Shown here: positions 54,757 through 64,000 of the stretch, one piece after another
How positions within the stretch are numbered: position 1 is the stretch's first letter
Layout of the letters: every line of letters begins with the position of its first letter
NCBI GenBank assembly: GCA_015272165.1
Contig: JACYMF010000030.1
Span: forward strand, 1-64,000
Direction: 5' to 3'
Origin: Cyanobacterium sp. T60_A2020_053
Lineage (GTDB): Bacteria; Cyanobacteriota; Cyanobacteriia; Cyanobacteriales; Cyanobacteriaceae
Length of the DNA: 64,000 nucleotides
Position numbers and translations under genes: made by a program
Notes under the pieces: model-generated
The model's input: the letters and a program-made list of their open reading frames with translations, nothing else
Databases searched by the model: none
What the model was told of the DNA's origin: nothing

Positions 54757-55995
54757 ATGTTTTTAGAAATAAACAACTGGTGGCAATTTATCCTTCCTCC
54801 CGTTGCTGGTAGTGTCATAGGTTATTTTACGAATGATTTAGCAATTAATATGCTATTTCGACCTTATAAACCTATTTATATTTTTCAAACAAGACTACCT
54901 TTTACACCCGGTTTAATTCCTCGTAATCAAGAAAGATTAGCTCAAAGGGTTTCCGATACCATTATGGGTTCTCTTTTGACTCCTGAAGAATTACAAAAAC
55001 TCGCTAAAAGACTATTAGAAACGGAAAGGGTGGAGGGCGCTATCCTTTGGTTATTACAATTATCATTAAAACAAATAAAAGAGGACAAGCAACAAAAAAC
55101 AGCTAAGATTTTAGCGGATATTTTAAAAGATTTATTTGGGGAATCTTTACCAAAATTATTGAAAGTTTTAGCAAGAAAAGATGATTTTTTACAAGTTCAA
55201 ATTAATCAAATTTTTGATCGTATTTTATTAGAGTTTAAATTAACAACAGTTCAAGCAAGGCAATTATCAGACTGGTTATTGAAAATAGTTTTTCCTGCGG
55301 ATGTATTGCGAGGGGCGCTGGTTAATTTTCTTACAGATAAAAATATCACTGTTATTGACGAAGGGTTTAGAGAAAAAACAAGCGGAACTTATTGGGTTGT
55401 AGCTAATTTATTTGGTGTTAAAAATAGTTTAAATAGATTAAGGACTTTTTGTTTAGATGAAAAAGAATTGGCTAATCAAAGAATTAAAGAGTTATTACTA
55501 TCTCTAGAAGTTAATACTCGTTTACAAGAGTTTTTCTTAGGCTTATCTTTGCAAAATTTACCCGTTGCTACAGTAAAACAATTAAGAGAAACAACAGGTA
55601 AAATTATTCGTAATTATGTTCAAGAAAAAGGACTAGGATTCTTACAAGATTTTAGTACTTCTATGGACTGGCATCAAATCTCGGTCTTAATTATTAATCG
55701 TCTGCAATCTTCCCCAGTCGTTAACTCTTCTTTGGAGTTAGTAAGTAAAGAATTAGCATTAATTTTAGAGCGTTATTTAGAAGAAGATTTAGAAAAAATT
55801 GTCGCTCAAGTTATTCCTATTTTATCCATCGATCAAGTAATTATTGAACGCATTAAACAAACCTCCCCTGAAAACTTAGAAAATGCAACTCAATCCATTG
55901 TTAAAAATGAGTTACAAGCCATAGTCAATTTAGGAGGATTTTTAGGGTTTTTTATTGGTATTCTGCAAAGTTTAATTTTATTTTTCAACAGTTAG
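54757..55995 (+). CDS. DUF445 family membrane protein
   Basis: 412 residues with a hydrophobic segment at each end (about 10-30 and 393-410) and a long helical middle. The N-terminal [26 protein letters not shown] and [16 protein letters not shown] are the DUF445 signature. Function unknown in bacteria. 88 bp after menG on the same strand. Confidence 0.85.
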   Translation: MFLEINNWWQFILPPVAGSVIGYFTNDLAINMLFRPYKPIYIFQTRLPFTPGLIPRNQERLAQRVSDTIMGSLLTPEELQKLAKRLLETERVEGAILWLLQLSLKQIKEDKQQKTAKILADILKDLFGESLPKLLKVLARKDDFLQVQINQIFDRILLEFKLTTVQARQLSDWLLKIVFPADVLRGALVNFLTDKNITVIDEGFREKTSGTYWVVANLFGVKNSLNRLRTFCLDEKELANQRIKELLLSLEVNTRLQEFFLGLSLQNLPVATVKQLRETTGKIIRNYVQEKGLGFLQDFSTSMDWHQISVLIINRLQSSPVVNSSLELVSKELALILERYLEEDLEKIVAQVIPILSIDQVIIERIKQTSPENLENATQSIVKNELQAIVNLGGFLGFFIGILQSLILFFNS

Positions 55996-56070
55996 CAGTT
56001 ACTAAATAGTTGATGTCGCTGAAGTTACAAAGATAGTAAAAGTGAGATGGGAAGACTTGGCAAAATTATA

Positions 56071-56091
56071 ATTCATAACTCATAACTCATA
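56071..56091. repeat. Heptamer repeat, three units of A(T/C)TCATA
   Basis: Three 7-bp units between the DUF445 gene and the glycosyl-phosphotransferase gene, same family as 43744-43771. Confidence 0.8.
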
Positions 56092-56103
56092 ACTTTTTAA
56101 TTG

Positions 56104-57192
56104 TTATTCTCCCTTAACCTCTGAATCGTTACGGCGATTGCGCCATACCTGCCAAGAAGTGTAAATTAATAATAAACTCGAACCAATCACATAAACACCG
56201 CCACTGGGAAAACCAGAAAAAACAAGAGCAAAACTACCTACCCATAAGGTTAAAGAATAGATAAATAAAACCGTTAAGCGTTGAGAAATTCCTGCGGATA
56301 AAAGACGATGGTGTAAATGACTTTTATCAGCCAAAAAGGGTGATTTGCCCTGTAAAACTCGACTTAAAATCACCACGGACATATCAACGATAGGCACTGC
56401 TAAAATAATGTATGGTAAAATCACCGCTGTTACTGCTGCTGTTTTTGCCAAACCAATTACGCCAACTCCAGCAAGGAGAAAGCCGATAAAATATGAACCA
56501 CCATCTCCCATGAAAATTTGTGCTGGATTGAAATTGTAACGTAAAAAACCCAGCGCCCCTCCCGCCAACGCCGCCGCAATCAAGGCTGCCGCCGGTTGAT
56601 CCATAAATAAACTAACAATCAACATTACTACGGCGGCAATACCACAAACACCAGCAGCTAAACCATCTAAACCATCAATCCAGTTGATAGCATTTACCAT
56701 ACCCACCAGCCAAATGATGGTAACAGGTAAACTTAACCACCATTGATCGATTTGCGTTAAACCTAAGACGGGTATGGAAAGAAAATCAATGCGCACTCCT
56801 TGCCACCAAGCAAAACTAGACACTACCGACTGCACAATGAGGCGAAAACTAGGAGACAGGGTAAATAAATCATCAGTTAAACCAATTAAAAAGAAAAGAC
56901 AAGCACCGATAGTAACTCCCCAAATTTCGGCATCTTTTTCTGGAGATAAAATGCCGAATCCACCCATCCACCAAACTATTAATAGGGCGGTGGTAACACC
57001 TGAGAAAATGGCTACACCTCCTATTCTAACAATTGGTGCACGGTGAACTTTCCGAGGGTCTGGTTTGTCCACATGACCACTTTTTAAACCGATGGTTTTC
57101 ACGAAAGGAGTTAACCACAGTACCACATTCATGGACACGAGAAAGGCGATGAAGTGATAAGTTTCTTGGTTTGGATAGGTTTGGGGATTCAT
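56104..57192 (-). CDS. Undecaprenyl-phosphate sugar-1-phosphate transferase, WecA/MraY family
   Basis: Transfers a UDP-amino-sugar phosphate to undecaprenyl phosphate for cell-surface polysaccharide. 362 residues, about eleven helices; motifs KVHRAPIVRIGG, LTDDLFTL, VNAINWIDGLDGLAAG, FMGDGGSYFIGF and HLHHRLLSAG are those of the GlcNAc-1-P (WecA/TagO) subfamily rather than MraY. Adjacent genes do not form a polysaccharide cluster. Confidence 0.88.
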   Translation of the reverse strand: MNPQTYPNQETYHFIAFLVSMNVVLWLTPFVKTIGLKSGHVDKPDPRKVHRAPIVRIGGVAIFSGVTTALLIVWWMGGFGILSPEKDAEIWGVTIGACLFFLIGLTDDLFTLSPSFRLIVQSVVSSFAWWQGVRIDFLSIPVLGLTQIDQWWLSLPVTIIWLVGMVNAINWIDGLDGLAAGVCGIAAVVMLIVSLFMDQPAAALIAAALAGGALGFLRYNFNPAQIFMGDGGSYFIGFLLAGVGVIGLAKTAAVTAVILPYIILAVPIVDMSVVILSRVLQGKSPFLADKSHLHHRLLSAGISQRLTVLFIYSLTLWVGSFALVFSGFPSGGVYVIGSSLLLIYTSWQVWRNRRNDSEVKGE

Positions 57193-57353
57193 GGTCAGTT
57201 TTAAAAGTGCAGTAATGATTTATTTTTACTTTTGTCCATAATTTTAGTCGAAAAAGACAATATCTTCACTGCTATGTCCATGAGACATTAAAACTTGTGC
57301 ATTAACAATGGAAATTGGTTAGTAGCGCCCTTCATCCTACACAGGAAACTAGC

Positions 57354-57776
57354 TTAATGATGATGACTGCAATATACCCACTCGGAAGGATAATCAACAT
57401 AATATTCTTTTTTCCAAATAGGGAGACGATGTTTAATTTCATCAATGATGTAGCGCGTGGCTTGAAAGGCAGTATCACGATGGCGCGCGGTAGTAGCCAC
57501 CCATACAGCCGTATCACCTAAGTATAAATGTCCACTACGATGAATCGCCACAGCGCCCATCACCTCATATTTTCCATAGACTTCTTGAATAATTTTTTCC
57601 CCTTCCTTGATGGCTAAAGCGGGATAAATTTGATATTCAAGGGATGTTACCGTTTTTCCTTCATTATTGTTTCTTACCCAACCTTCAAAAACGTTAATGG
57701 CACCGGCTTCAGTATTTTTTAATTTTTCGAGCAGTGGCTGGGAGTGAATCGGGCGCTGGGTGATACTGAATGACAT
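57354..57776 (-). CDS. moaE: Molybdopterin synthase catalytic subunit MoaE
   Basis: Large subunit of molybdopterin synthase, converting precursor Z to molybdopterin with sulfur from MoaD. 140 residues: [53 protein letters not shown], and [16 protein letters not shown] with the catalytic lysines. moaD and other moa genes are not in the window. Confidence 0.94.
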   Translation of the reverse strand: MSFSITQRPIHSQPLLEKLKNTEAGAINVFEGWVRNNNEGKTVTSLEYQIYPALAIKEGEKIIQEVYGKYEVMGAVAIHRSGHLYLGDTAVWVATTARHRDTAFQATRYIIDEIKHRLPIWKKEYYVDYPSEWVYCSHHH

Positions 57777-57867
57777 AATTTTAATTAGAGGTGACAGGGA
57801 GAAGGGGAGGCAGAGGGAGAAGGGGAGAAAGGGAGAAAGGGAGGCAGAGGAGGATAATTAATTATTC

Positions 57868-57966
57868 ACTGACGTTACGTACAATCAACATTGAAATACT
57901 AATTTTTCGTTCCCATTTAACCTCTGAAACTATTTATTAATATCTCGTTTGATGCGTAATATCAGT
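57868..57966. mobile_element. 99-bp MITE related to the deleted IS (family D)
   Basis: ACTGACGTTACG and CGTAATATCAGT are inverted ends (10 of 12 pair) and match the ends of the IS at 49926-50545. No coding capacity. It lies between moaE and gltD. It follows a purine-rich GGGAGAAGG tract (57785-57855). Confidence 0.75.
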
Positions 57967-58024
57967 TAATAATAAAATTATATTAAGTTTAGTTGGGTTT
58001 CGTTGCCTTAACCCAACTCAGATA

Positions 58025-59509
58025 TTAACGAGGTAAATCACTATAACCCATTAAAAATTCATCGCATTTTTGCGCCACCCCGCGCCCTTCATTGAATGCC
58101 CAAACCACTAAACTTTGTCCCCGACGACAATCCCCAGCCGTAAACACATTAGGAATACTGGTTTGATAATCGTCATAATCAGCTTTAATATTACTACGTT
58201 GATCTTTTTCTAAGTTCATTTGTTCTAGTAAAAATTGCTCAGGTCCTAAGAAACCCATTGCTAATAAGACTAAGTGGGCAGAAACTACTTTTTCTGTGCC
58301 GGGGATAGGATTAGGGATAAAGCGCCCGTCACCGTTGCGTTGCCATTCTACCTCTACCGTATGCACTGCTTTAACTTGACCATTTTCATCGCCCTCAAAC
58401 TTAGTGGCAGTGGTAGTATAAAAACGAGGATCAGCACCAAATTTGGCGGCTGCCTCCTCTTGCCCATAATCAAGGCGATAAATTTTTGGATATTCAGGCC
58501 AAGGGTTATTTTTTGCCCTCATTTCAGGGGGTTGAGGCATAATCTCTAATTGTACCACCGCATTACAACCATGACGGATGGAAGTGCCTACGCAGTCTGT
58601 GCCAGTATCACCACCACCAATTATCACAACATCTTTATTTTGAGCGGAAATAATCCCCTCTGGGTTGCCATCTAATAACGCTTTGGTGTTAGCGGTTAAA
58701 AAATCCATGGCAAAATGGATTCCTTGCAATTCTCGCCCTTCAATGGTCAAATCTCTAGGTTTTCCAGCACCAATACACAAAATTACCGCATCAAAATTAT
58801 TAACCAATTCTTCCGCTTTTAAATCCTTGCCGATTTCGGTATTGCAAACAAATTTTACTCCTTCTTCCTCCAATAAATGGATACGGCGCATCACCACTTT
58901 TTCCTTATCCAACTTCATATTGGGAATACCATACATGAGTAAACCACCGGGTCGATCGGCTTTTTCATAAACAGTTACTTGATGCCCTGCTTGATTTAAT
59001 TGGGCGGCGGCGGTTAACCCAGCAGGACCAGAACCGATGATAGCAACAGTTTTTCCCGTGCGCTGTGTAGGAGGTTGTGCTTTTACCCAACCTTGCTCCC
59101 AACCATGATCAATGATGCTACATTCAATATTTTTGATGGTCACGGGAGGGTTATTAATCCCTAGTACGCATGAACCTTCGCAGGGCGCCGGACAAACTCT
59201 CCCCGTAAATTCGGGAAAATTATTAGTTTTGTGTAAACGCTCTAAGGCTTCTTCCCACAAGCCACGATAAATTAAGTCATTCCATTCAGGAATAAGGTTA
59301 TTGATAGGGCAACCACTAGCCATACCACTGATTAACTCTCCCGTGTGGCAAAACGGCGTACCACAATCCATACATCTCGCCCCTTGATTTTTGAGATTTT
59401 CTTCGGGCAAATGAAGATGAAATTCGTCCCAATTTTTTATACGGTCGAGGGGCGCTTTATCTACTGGTAACTCTCTGGTATATTCTAAAAATCCTGTTGG
59501 TTTTCCCAT
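58025..59509 (-). CDS. gltD: NADPH-dependent glutamate synthase small subunit GltD
   Basis: FAD/iron-sulfur subunit of NADPH glutamate synthase, feeding electrons to GltB for glutamate formation. 494 residues: cysteine clusters [12 protein letters not shown] and [13 protein letters not shown] motif [10 protein letters not shown] (about residues 159-168), and NADPH motif [12 protein letters not shown]. No gltB is next to it; cyanobacteria often separate the two. About 440 bp upstream are gene-free. Confidence 0.94.
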   Translation of the reverse strand: MGKPTGFLEYTRELPVDKAPLDRIKNWDEFHLHLPEENLKNQGARCMDCGTPFCHTGELISGMASGCPINNLIPEWNDLIYRGLWEEALERLHKTNNFPEFTGRVCPAPCEGSCVLGINNPPVTIKNIECSIIDHGWEQGWVKAQPPTQRTGKTVAIIGSGPAGLTAAAQLNQAGHQVTVYEKADRPGGLLMYGIPNMKLDKEKVVMRRIHLLEEEGVKFVCNTEIGKDLKAEELVNNFDAVILCIGAGKPRDLTIEGRELQGIHFAMDFLTANTKALLDGNPEGIISAQNKDVVIIGGGDTGTDCVGTSIRHGCNAVVQLEIMPQPPEMRAKNNPWPEYPKIYRLDYGQEEAAAKFGADPRFYTTTATKFEGDENGQVKAVHTVEVEWQRNGDGRFIPNPIPGTEKVVSAHLVLLAMGFLGPEQFLLEQMNLEKDQRSNIKADYDDYQTSIPNVFTAGDCRRGQSLVVWAFNEGRGVAQKCDEFLMGYSDLPR

Positions 59510-59953
59510 ATTTTTATTTAATTTTAATACTGTTATTTTACTGACTAATTAATTTGTTAAATCTTGAAAATATCTACTCTTCTTGACTATTATATGTCAA
59601 TTATCCCTGATAATAGCTTGTTATTTTTAATTTTATATGATAAGGAAATAATGTTTTTGATATTTTTTTAACAAAAATATTAGTTTATTTTTAGTGTAGG
59701 ATGAATTTTAAATTTATGTTAGATTGTAAAGATTGATTTAACTTTTTATTTACTATTCTTAATAAGTTCTTGTACAAGATTGTATATTGGTAACTTAATT
59801 CAGTTTTTGACATTTCAGTAAAACTTAGGGCTAACAACGATATGATGTCTCAATAAAACGATAGAGAAGAATCTCAAACTATTGATTATTGGTAAAATTG
59901 TGTAAGTCTTGATAAACTAAAAATCATAGCTAGGCTCACTAAATTTAAAAATA
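59510..59953. other. 444-bp AT-rich divergent spacer
   Basis: Separates gltD (minus) from a toxin-antitoxin pair (plus). No gene or repeat family recognised. At 59772-59785 GTA-8-TAT is one base off an NtcA-type GTA-8-TAC site, but it is about 260 bp from gltD, so I do not assign it. Very AT-rich, with long T/A runs. Confidence 0.45.
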
Positions 59954-60187
59954 ATGATCAATATTCAGACTAAAATATTAGAAACCTTAGACAAAATGCC
60001 CTTATCTCTACAAGAAGAATTATTGCATTATGCACAGTACCTTCAGGATAAATATAGTCAAGCTAGTATGACTTACGCTCATGACGGTGATGTTGTCAAC
60101 GATTTCCGTATTTCTTGGCATGAAGCAATGACAGGGCAAACAATTCCCCTTACTGAAGTTTGGGAAAGTTTAGAAAATGAAGAATAA
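59954..60187 (+). CDS. Antitoxin of a RelE-type pair (DUF2281-like N-terminus)
   Basis: 77 residues. LDKMPLSLQEELLHYAQYLQDKY resembles the DUF2281 helix, and FRISWHEAMTGQTIPLTEVWESLENEE is a typical antitoxin tail. Overlaps the toxin gene by 11 bp and precedes it. Confidence 0.82.
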   Translation: MINIQTKILETLDKMPLSLQEELLHYAQYLQDKYSQASMTYAHDGDVVNDFRISWHEAMTGQTIPLTEVWESLENEE

Positions 60188-60542
60188 CCCAAAAGTTATC
60201 GTTGAGGTAACTCTTACATTTAAACGTAATTTGAGTAATCTCAAGAAAAAATATCGCAGTATTGTTAAAGACATAAAGCCCATAATAGACCAATTAGAAA
60301 TGGGAGAATTATTAGGAAATAGAATCACAGGCACTAACTATAAGGTATTTAAAGTACGGATAAAAAATAGTGATATTCAGAAAGGAAAAAGTGGTGGATA
60401 CCGTCTGATTTACTATGTGAAAACACAAAAAATGGTTGTGTTATTAAATGTTTATACAAAATCAGAACAAGCTAACATTACCAATCAGCAAATTATAAGT
60501 ATCATCAAAGATAATCAAGCCAGTGATGTGACGGAAAATTAG
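60177..60542 (+). CDS. RelE/ParE-superfamily toxin
   Basis: 121 residues with the RelE/ParE fold: TFKRNLSNLKKKYRSIVKDI at the N-terminus, GNYKVFKVRIKNSD, the GGYRLIYYVK strand carrying the conserved Arg/Tyr, and VVLLNVYTKSEQANIT. Looks like a complete mRNA interferase of the YafQ/HigB-like kind. Coupled to the antitoxin upstream. Confidence 0.85.
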   Translation: MKNNPKVIVEVTLTFKRNLSNLKKKYRSIVKDIKPIIDQLEMGELLGNRITGTNYKVFKVRIKNSDIQKGKSGGYRLIYYVKTQKMVVLLNVYTKSEQANITNQQIISIIKDNQASDVTEN

Positions 60543-60656
60543 AAATTTTGCTACCTAGTTTTTTAATTTTGTCGTTTCAAAAGCTGTAAACTGCAATATT
60601 AACATTGACAATAAAGTTATGATTAGTTAATAATAACAAGGTCAATCATCGAAATT

Positions 60657-61442
60657 ATGATTAATTTAGTGAACAAATCTCATTCTCTCCAATGGTTGGT
60701 AATTGTCTGTTTAATGGCTTTGGTGACTCTGTCAGGATGTCAACAAGTGGCAACGGAAGCCCCTGTTAATGGGGAGATAGAAAATCCTATTATGGCTGAT
60801 AATATTTCGGAAAACGTACCTACACAAGAAAATAATTACATGAATTTACCTAGATTAGAAGGAAAAGCGACGGTTGTGATGAAGGTTAAGGGTGAATCTA
60901 TCACCATTGAATTAGATGGTAATAATGCGCCCGTCACCGCAGGAAATTTCGTTGATTTGGTGCAGAAAGGAGTTTATGATGGTTTAGTATTTCATCGGGT
61001 GGTAAAAGAGCCTCAACCCTTTGTAGTGCAAGGGGGAGACCCTCAAGGAAAAGACCCTAATTTTCCAGCTAGTGGACTTGGCACGGGAGGTTATACTGAT
61101 CCTAAGACAAATTCTCAGCGTTATATTCCCCTAGAAATTCGCCCGGCTTACGATGAAACGAAAGAAGGGGTTACTCCTCCTGACATCATTTACGGTAAAA
61201 CCATTACCACTACTCCTCAATTACGTCATGAGTATGGCACCATCGCTATGGCGCGCTCACAAATGCCTGATTCTGCTTCTTCTCAGTTTTATTTTACCCT
61301 CGCTGATTTATCTTTTCTGGATGGTAATTATGCGGTTTTCGGTAAGGTGACTTCTGGTATGGAAGTGGTGGAAAATATCTCTCAGGGCGATCGCATTGAG
61401 TCGGCTGAAGTGGTGACGGGCGCTGAAAATCTCAAGTTGTAA
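60657..61442 (+). CDS. Cyclophilin-type peptidyl-prolyl isomerase lipoprotein
   Basis: Catalyses proline cis-trans isomerisation; a lipoprotein signal (TLSGCQ, Cys28) places it on the outer face of a membrane. 261 residues with the cyclophilin core [36 protein letters not shown], and [24 protein letters not shown]. Linker of ~45 residues before the domain. Confidence 0.9.
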   Translation: MINLVNKSHSLQWLVIVCLMALVTLSGCQQVATEAPVNGEIENPIMADNISENVPTQENNYMNLPRLEGKATVVMKVKGESITIELDGNNAPVTAGNFVDLVQKGVYDGLVFHRVVKEPQPFVVQGGDPQGKDPNFPASGLGTGGYTDPKTNSQRYIPLEIRPAYDETKEGVTPPDIIYGKTITTTPQLRHEYGTIAMARSQMPDSASSQFYFTLADLSFLDGNYAVFGKVTSGMEVVENISQGDRIESAEVVTGAENLKL

Positions 61443-61470
61443 TTTTTGCACTGAGAGAGGGGAAGTAATA

Positions 61471-61491
61471 ATTATGAATTATGAATTATGA
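61471..61491. repeat. Heptamer repeat, three units of ATTATGA
   Basis: Three perfect 7-bp units before ribD, followed by TTGCCCT/TTGCCCC heptamers (61505-61530). Confidence 0.85.
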
Positions 61492-61556
61492 AATAATAAT
61501 TTCCTTTGCCCTTTGCCCCTTGCCCTTTGCCCTTTTAACCAATTATCAATTATTTT

Positions 61557-62651
61557 GTGACTACTGATTTTGACCGTGAAATAATGCAGAGATGCCTCGA
61601 TTTGGCACGAAGGGCGCGAGGGAAAACTTCTCCTAATCCCCTCGTGGGTGCGGTGGTGGTAAGGGATGGGGAGGTTGTGGGGGAGGGCTTCCATCCTCAA
61701 GCGGGAATGCCCCATGCGGAGGTATTTGCTTTACGAGAAGCTGGAGAAAAGGCAAAAGGAGCAACAATTTACGTTAATCTTGAGCCTTGTAATCATTACG
61801 GCAAAACTCCCCCTTGCACTGAAGCGATTATTCAAGCTGGTATCAAGCAAGTTATCATTGGTACAATTGATCCTGATAGTCGGGTTTCTGGGGGCGGTAT
61901 TAAGCGGTTGATGGGCGCTGGAATTGATGTTAGGGTAGGGATTGAGGAAAAAGATTGTCTATTGTTGAATGAGGCTTTTATTTTTCGGGTGACTCACCAG
62001 CGCCCGTTCGGCATCCTGAAATATGCTATGACTTTAGATGGTAAAATCGCTACCATGACGGGAGATAGTAAATGGGTGACGTGCGCTATGGCTCGAAATT
62101 ATGTCCATCATTTACGTTCTACTTGTGACATTGTGGTAGTTGGTGGTAATACAGTTAGGAAGGATAATCCTCGTTTAACGAGTCACGGTGTCTCCAGTCA
62201 TAATCCTTGTCGTGGGGTGATTTCTCCTAGTTTTAATTTACCCCGTGATGCTCATTTATGGAATACCCAAGAGGCAAAAACGATTATTTTTACAACTCCT
62301 CACCCTAATTCACCTCTGAAAAGTCATTTACTTAATCAAGGAGTTGAGATTGTTGAGTTAACAGATTTTTCTATTTCTCTCATCATGGATAATTTTTATC
62401 AACGGGGTTTTAACTCCGTTTTGTGGGAGTGTGGCGGTAATCTCTCGGCTAGGGTGATGGGCGCTGGGGGTATTCAGAAGGTATTAGCTTTCATCGCACC
62501 GAAAATTATTGGTAGTAACAACAGTTATCATCCCATGGGTGATTTAGGTATTCAAAACATGGCGGATGCTTTTAATTTGCATGATTTAAGTATTCAATCT
62601 TTAGGTCATGATTTTCTCATTCAAGGATATTTAAGGGTAATGGATAATTGA
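61557..62651 (+). CDS. ribD: Riboflavin biosynthesis deaminase/reductase RibD
   Basis: Bifunctional second and third steps of riboflavin synthesis. 364 residues. Deaminase domain (1-145) with zinc motif HAE (His53, Glu55) and PCNHYGKTPPC (Cys78, Cys87). Reductase domain from about 147 (GILKYAMTLDGKIAT, GGNTVRKDNPRLT, LWECGGNLSA). Starts at GTG 61557; no ATG in frame nearby upstream. Confidence 0.94.
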   Translation: MTTDFDREIMQRCLDLARRARGKTSPNPLVGAVVVRDGEVVGEGFHPQAGMPHAEVFALREAGEKAKGATIYVNLEPCNHYGKTPPCTEAIIQAGIKQVIIGTIDPDSRVSGGGIKRLMGAGIDVRVGIEEKDCLLLNEAFIFRVTHQRPFGILKYAMTLDGKIATMTGDSKWVTCAMARNYVHHLRSTCDIVVVGGNTVRKDNPRLTSHGVSSHNPCRGVISPSFNLPRDAHLWNTQEAKTIIFTTPHPNSPLKSHLLNQGVEIVELTDFSISLIMDNFYQRGFNSVLWECGGNLSARVMGAGGIQKVLAFIAPKIIGSNNSYHPMGDLGIQNMADAFNLHDLSIQSLGHDFLIQGYLRVMDN

Positions 62652-62708
62652 CTTGACAATGGATAAGGGGAAGAATGTAGAATGCAAAAGTAATTAATTC
62701 TTTTCTTA

Positions 62709-62944
62709 ATTAGGGTTTGCTGAATAAATCAAAAATCTTGTCAAATAAAGATTTTTAGCATCATAAAAACCCAAAAAAGTGCCAAAAATAGGGTTTTTTA
62801 GAGAAAATGCAGTATTTTCTTGTCACTAATCGACAATTTTTAATAAAAGCTCAGAATTTGTCACAGTATTCAGTTATGCGAAAGTCTTTAATTGATAAGC
62901 CTTTCCACTCCCCTAACGACACCACTTTTTCTGCAAACCCTAAT
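62709..62944. mobile_element. Family C element, best complete copy (236 bp)
   Basis: Perfect 12-bp terminal inverted repeats ATTAGGGTTTGC and GCAAACCCTAAT. Internal AAAAAAGTGCCAAAAATA, TTGTCACAGTATTC and AAAGTCTTTAATTGATAA match other copies. No coding capacity. It lies between ribD and the clpB end. Confidence 0.85.
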
Positions 62945-62969
62945 TATGTTGTGCCATGAGAAGCACCTC

Positions 62970-62996
62970 TCTCCCCTGATAATTTACTAGGGGAGA
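62970..62996. terminator. Stem-loop near the end of clpB
   Basis: TCTCCCCT (62970-62977) and AGGGGAGA (62989-62996) form an 8-bp stem with an 11-base loop. It is about 60 bp after the clpB stop codon in minus-strand reading. There is no clear T-run, so terminator function is uncertain. Confidence 0.45.
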
Positions 62997-63056
62997 AGAC
63001 TAAAACTATATCGACTAAAGCCTCTTTATCGGAAAGTAATAGATCAAGGATGTTAA

Positions 63057-64000
63057 TTATTTTGATTGTAAACTTAACCTTTCATCTTTGACATTTACCC
63101 CAATAGTTTCCCCACTCTTAAACTCTCCCTTCAAAATTGCTTTAGCAATGGTGGTTTCTAAATACTTTTGTACTGCTCTTTTTAAAGGTCTTGCACCATA
63201 GACTGGATCGTAGCCAATGTCGGCGAGAAAATCGAGGGCTTCTTCTGCCATGTCTAAGAATAATTTTTGTTCAGCTAATCTTTCCTCAAGGCGATTCACT
63301 TGTAACTTGACAATATGGCGCAGTTGTGATTTATCAAGGCTATGGAAGATGATAATTTCATCAATACGGTTAAGAAATTCAGGGCGGAATTTATCACGCA
63401 TGGCATCCATTACCCTAGCGCGCATCACCTCATATTGAGCGTCATCACCCCCCAAATCTAGGATATACTGCGATCCAATATTACTGGTCATAATAATAAT
63501 GGTATTTTTAAAATCCACCGTGCGCCCTTGGGAATCCGTCAAGCGCCCGTCGTCCAAAATTTGCAACATAATGTTAAATACGTCGGGGTGCGCTTTTTCA
63601 ATTTCATCAAATAAAATGACAGAGTAGGGGCGCCGTCTCACCGCTTCCGTTAATTGCCCCCCTTCCTCATAACCCACATAGCCGGGAGGGGCACCCACCA
63701 AACGAGAAACAGTATGTTTTTCCATGTATTCGGACATATCAATGCGAATCATCGCTTCATCGCTATCAAAGAGAAGGAAAGCTAAGGCTTTGGCTAGTTC
63801 GGTTTTTCCTACCCCTGTAGGACCTAGAAAGATGAAACTAGCGGTAGGACGATTAGGATCAGCTAAACCAGCGCGAGAACGCTGTATGGCTTCAGAAACA
63901 GCCGTTACAGCTTCATCTTGACCGACTACCCTTTCATGAAGTTGATCTTCAAGGTGTAATAATTTCTCTTTTTCTGACTCTACTAATTTACTGATGGGAA
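63057..64000 (-). CDS. clpB: ATP-dependent disaggregase ClpB, C-terminal part (partial)
   Basis: Hsp100 chaperone that pulls aggregated proteins apart with DnaK. Only the C-terminal ~314 residues are in the window; the frame is open to the edge. Second AAA+ module: Walker A GPTGVGKT, pore loop [13 protein letters not shown], Walker [14 protein letters not shown], arginine finger region [11 protein letters not shown], sensor 2 [13 protein letters not shown]. The sequence before it ([20 protein letters not shown]) is the module boundary. Too little to tell ClpB1 from ClpB2. Confidence 0.95.
   Translation of the reverse strand, partial: PISKLVESEKEKLLHLEDQLHERVVGQDEAVTAVSEAIQRSRAGLADPNRPTASFIFLGPTGVGKTELAKALAFLLFDSDEAMIRIDMSEYMEKHTVSRLVGAPPGYVGYEEGGQLTEAVRRRPYSVILFDEIEKAHPDVFNIMLQILDDGRLTDSQGRTVDFKNTIIIMTSNIGSQYILDLGGDDAQYEVMRARVMDAMRDKFRPEFLNRIDEIIIFHSLDKSQLRHIVKLQVNRLEERLAEQKLFLDMAEEALDFLADIGYDPVYGARPLKRAVQKYLETTIAKAILKGEFKSGETIGVNVKDERLSLQSK

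Noticed and set aside
57250-57340. Short minus-strand frame reading QVLMSHGHSSEDIVFFD
   Set aside because: It looks protein-like but is preceded by a stop and has at most 14 codons from its ATG; I cannot link it to a family, and chance or a decayed gene end are equally likely.
59772-59785. NtcA-like site upstream of gltD
   Set aside because: GTA-8-TAT deviates from GTA-8-TAC at one key base and is about 260 bp from the gene, with no matching -10 evident.

Overview
The window is a 64 kb chromosomal piece of a low-GC (I judge under 40%), unicellular-type cyanobacterium. Oxygenic-photosynthesis genes fix this: psbU, psbY, ndhF1, ndhO, chlM, cpcT, crtR, menG/ubiE, a CGLD27 (DUF1230) gene and several cyanobacterial DUF families. 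Base composition and repeat style suggest a Cyanobacterium/Geminocystis-like genome (inference only). I found no rRNA, tRNA, CRISPR array, prophage or large genomic island.

Layout. 0.2-8 kb: pabAB fusion, spmB-like gene, ribosomal protein S1, a carboxylesterase, DUF4278, GerMN and DUF2993 proteins. 7.6-12.3 kb: a PIN gene broken by a small transposable element, ndhF1, an intact PIN toxin-antitoxin pair, prxQ. 12.3-20 kb: D-ribulose-type FGGY kinase, chlM, msrB, ftsH, mdh, ndhO, 1-Cys peroxiredoxin. 20-25 kb: psbU, then pstS-pstC-pstA-pstB with a clear three-repeat Pho box before pstS. 25-36 kb: a lipoprotein, BI-1 protein, KDPG aldolase, cpcT, cysteine lyase-like protein, a decayed VapBC pair, CGLD27, crtR, a sugar-binding lipoprotein, an MNT gene with a HEPN remnant, xisH-xisI, and psbY. 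36-44 kb: mnmE, purN and a signalling block (Ser/Thr kinase, receiver-histidine kinase, DICT-GAF histidine kinase). 44-51 kb: rtcB carrying an intein, an orphan dndE, SGNH hydrolase, DUF3153, an internally deleted transposase. 51-64 kb: ffh, Phd/PIN pair, menG, DUF445, a WecA/MraY-type transferase, moaE, gltD, a RelE-type pair, cyclophilin, ribD and the C-terminal part of clpB running off the window.

Two features of the DNA itself stand out. First, a non-palindromic GC-rich word, GGGCGCT/AGCGCCC (extended form about GGYGANGGGCGCTG), recurs throughout genes and spacers on both strands, far above what this composition predicts, while the usual cyanobacterial HIP1 octamer GCGATCGC is almost absent. 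It behaves like a HIP1 substitute, a Chi-type site or a DNA-uptake word. Second, the spacers are full of small inverted-terminal-repeat elements (at least five families, named A-E here), heptamer tandem repeats and purine/pyrimidine tracts. Several of these elements sit exactly at gene 3' ends and supply the stop codon, and one (family E) has a clean 8-bp target duplication and disrupts the PIN gene.

Most genes are ordinary housekeeping genes in short transcription units. The accessory layer consists of toxin-antitoxin modules at various stages of decay, XisHI, orphan DndE, the RtcB mini-intein and the small mobile elements.
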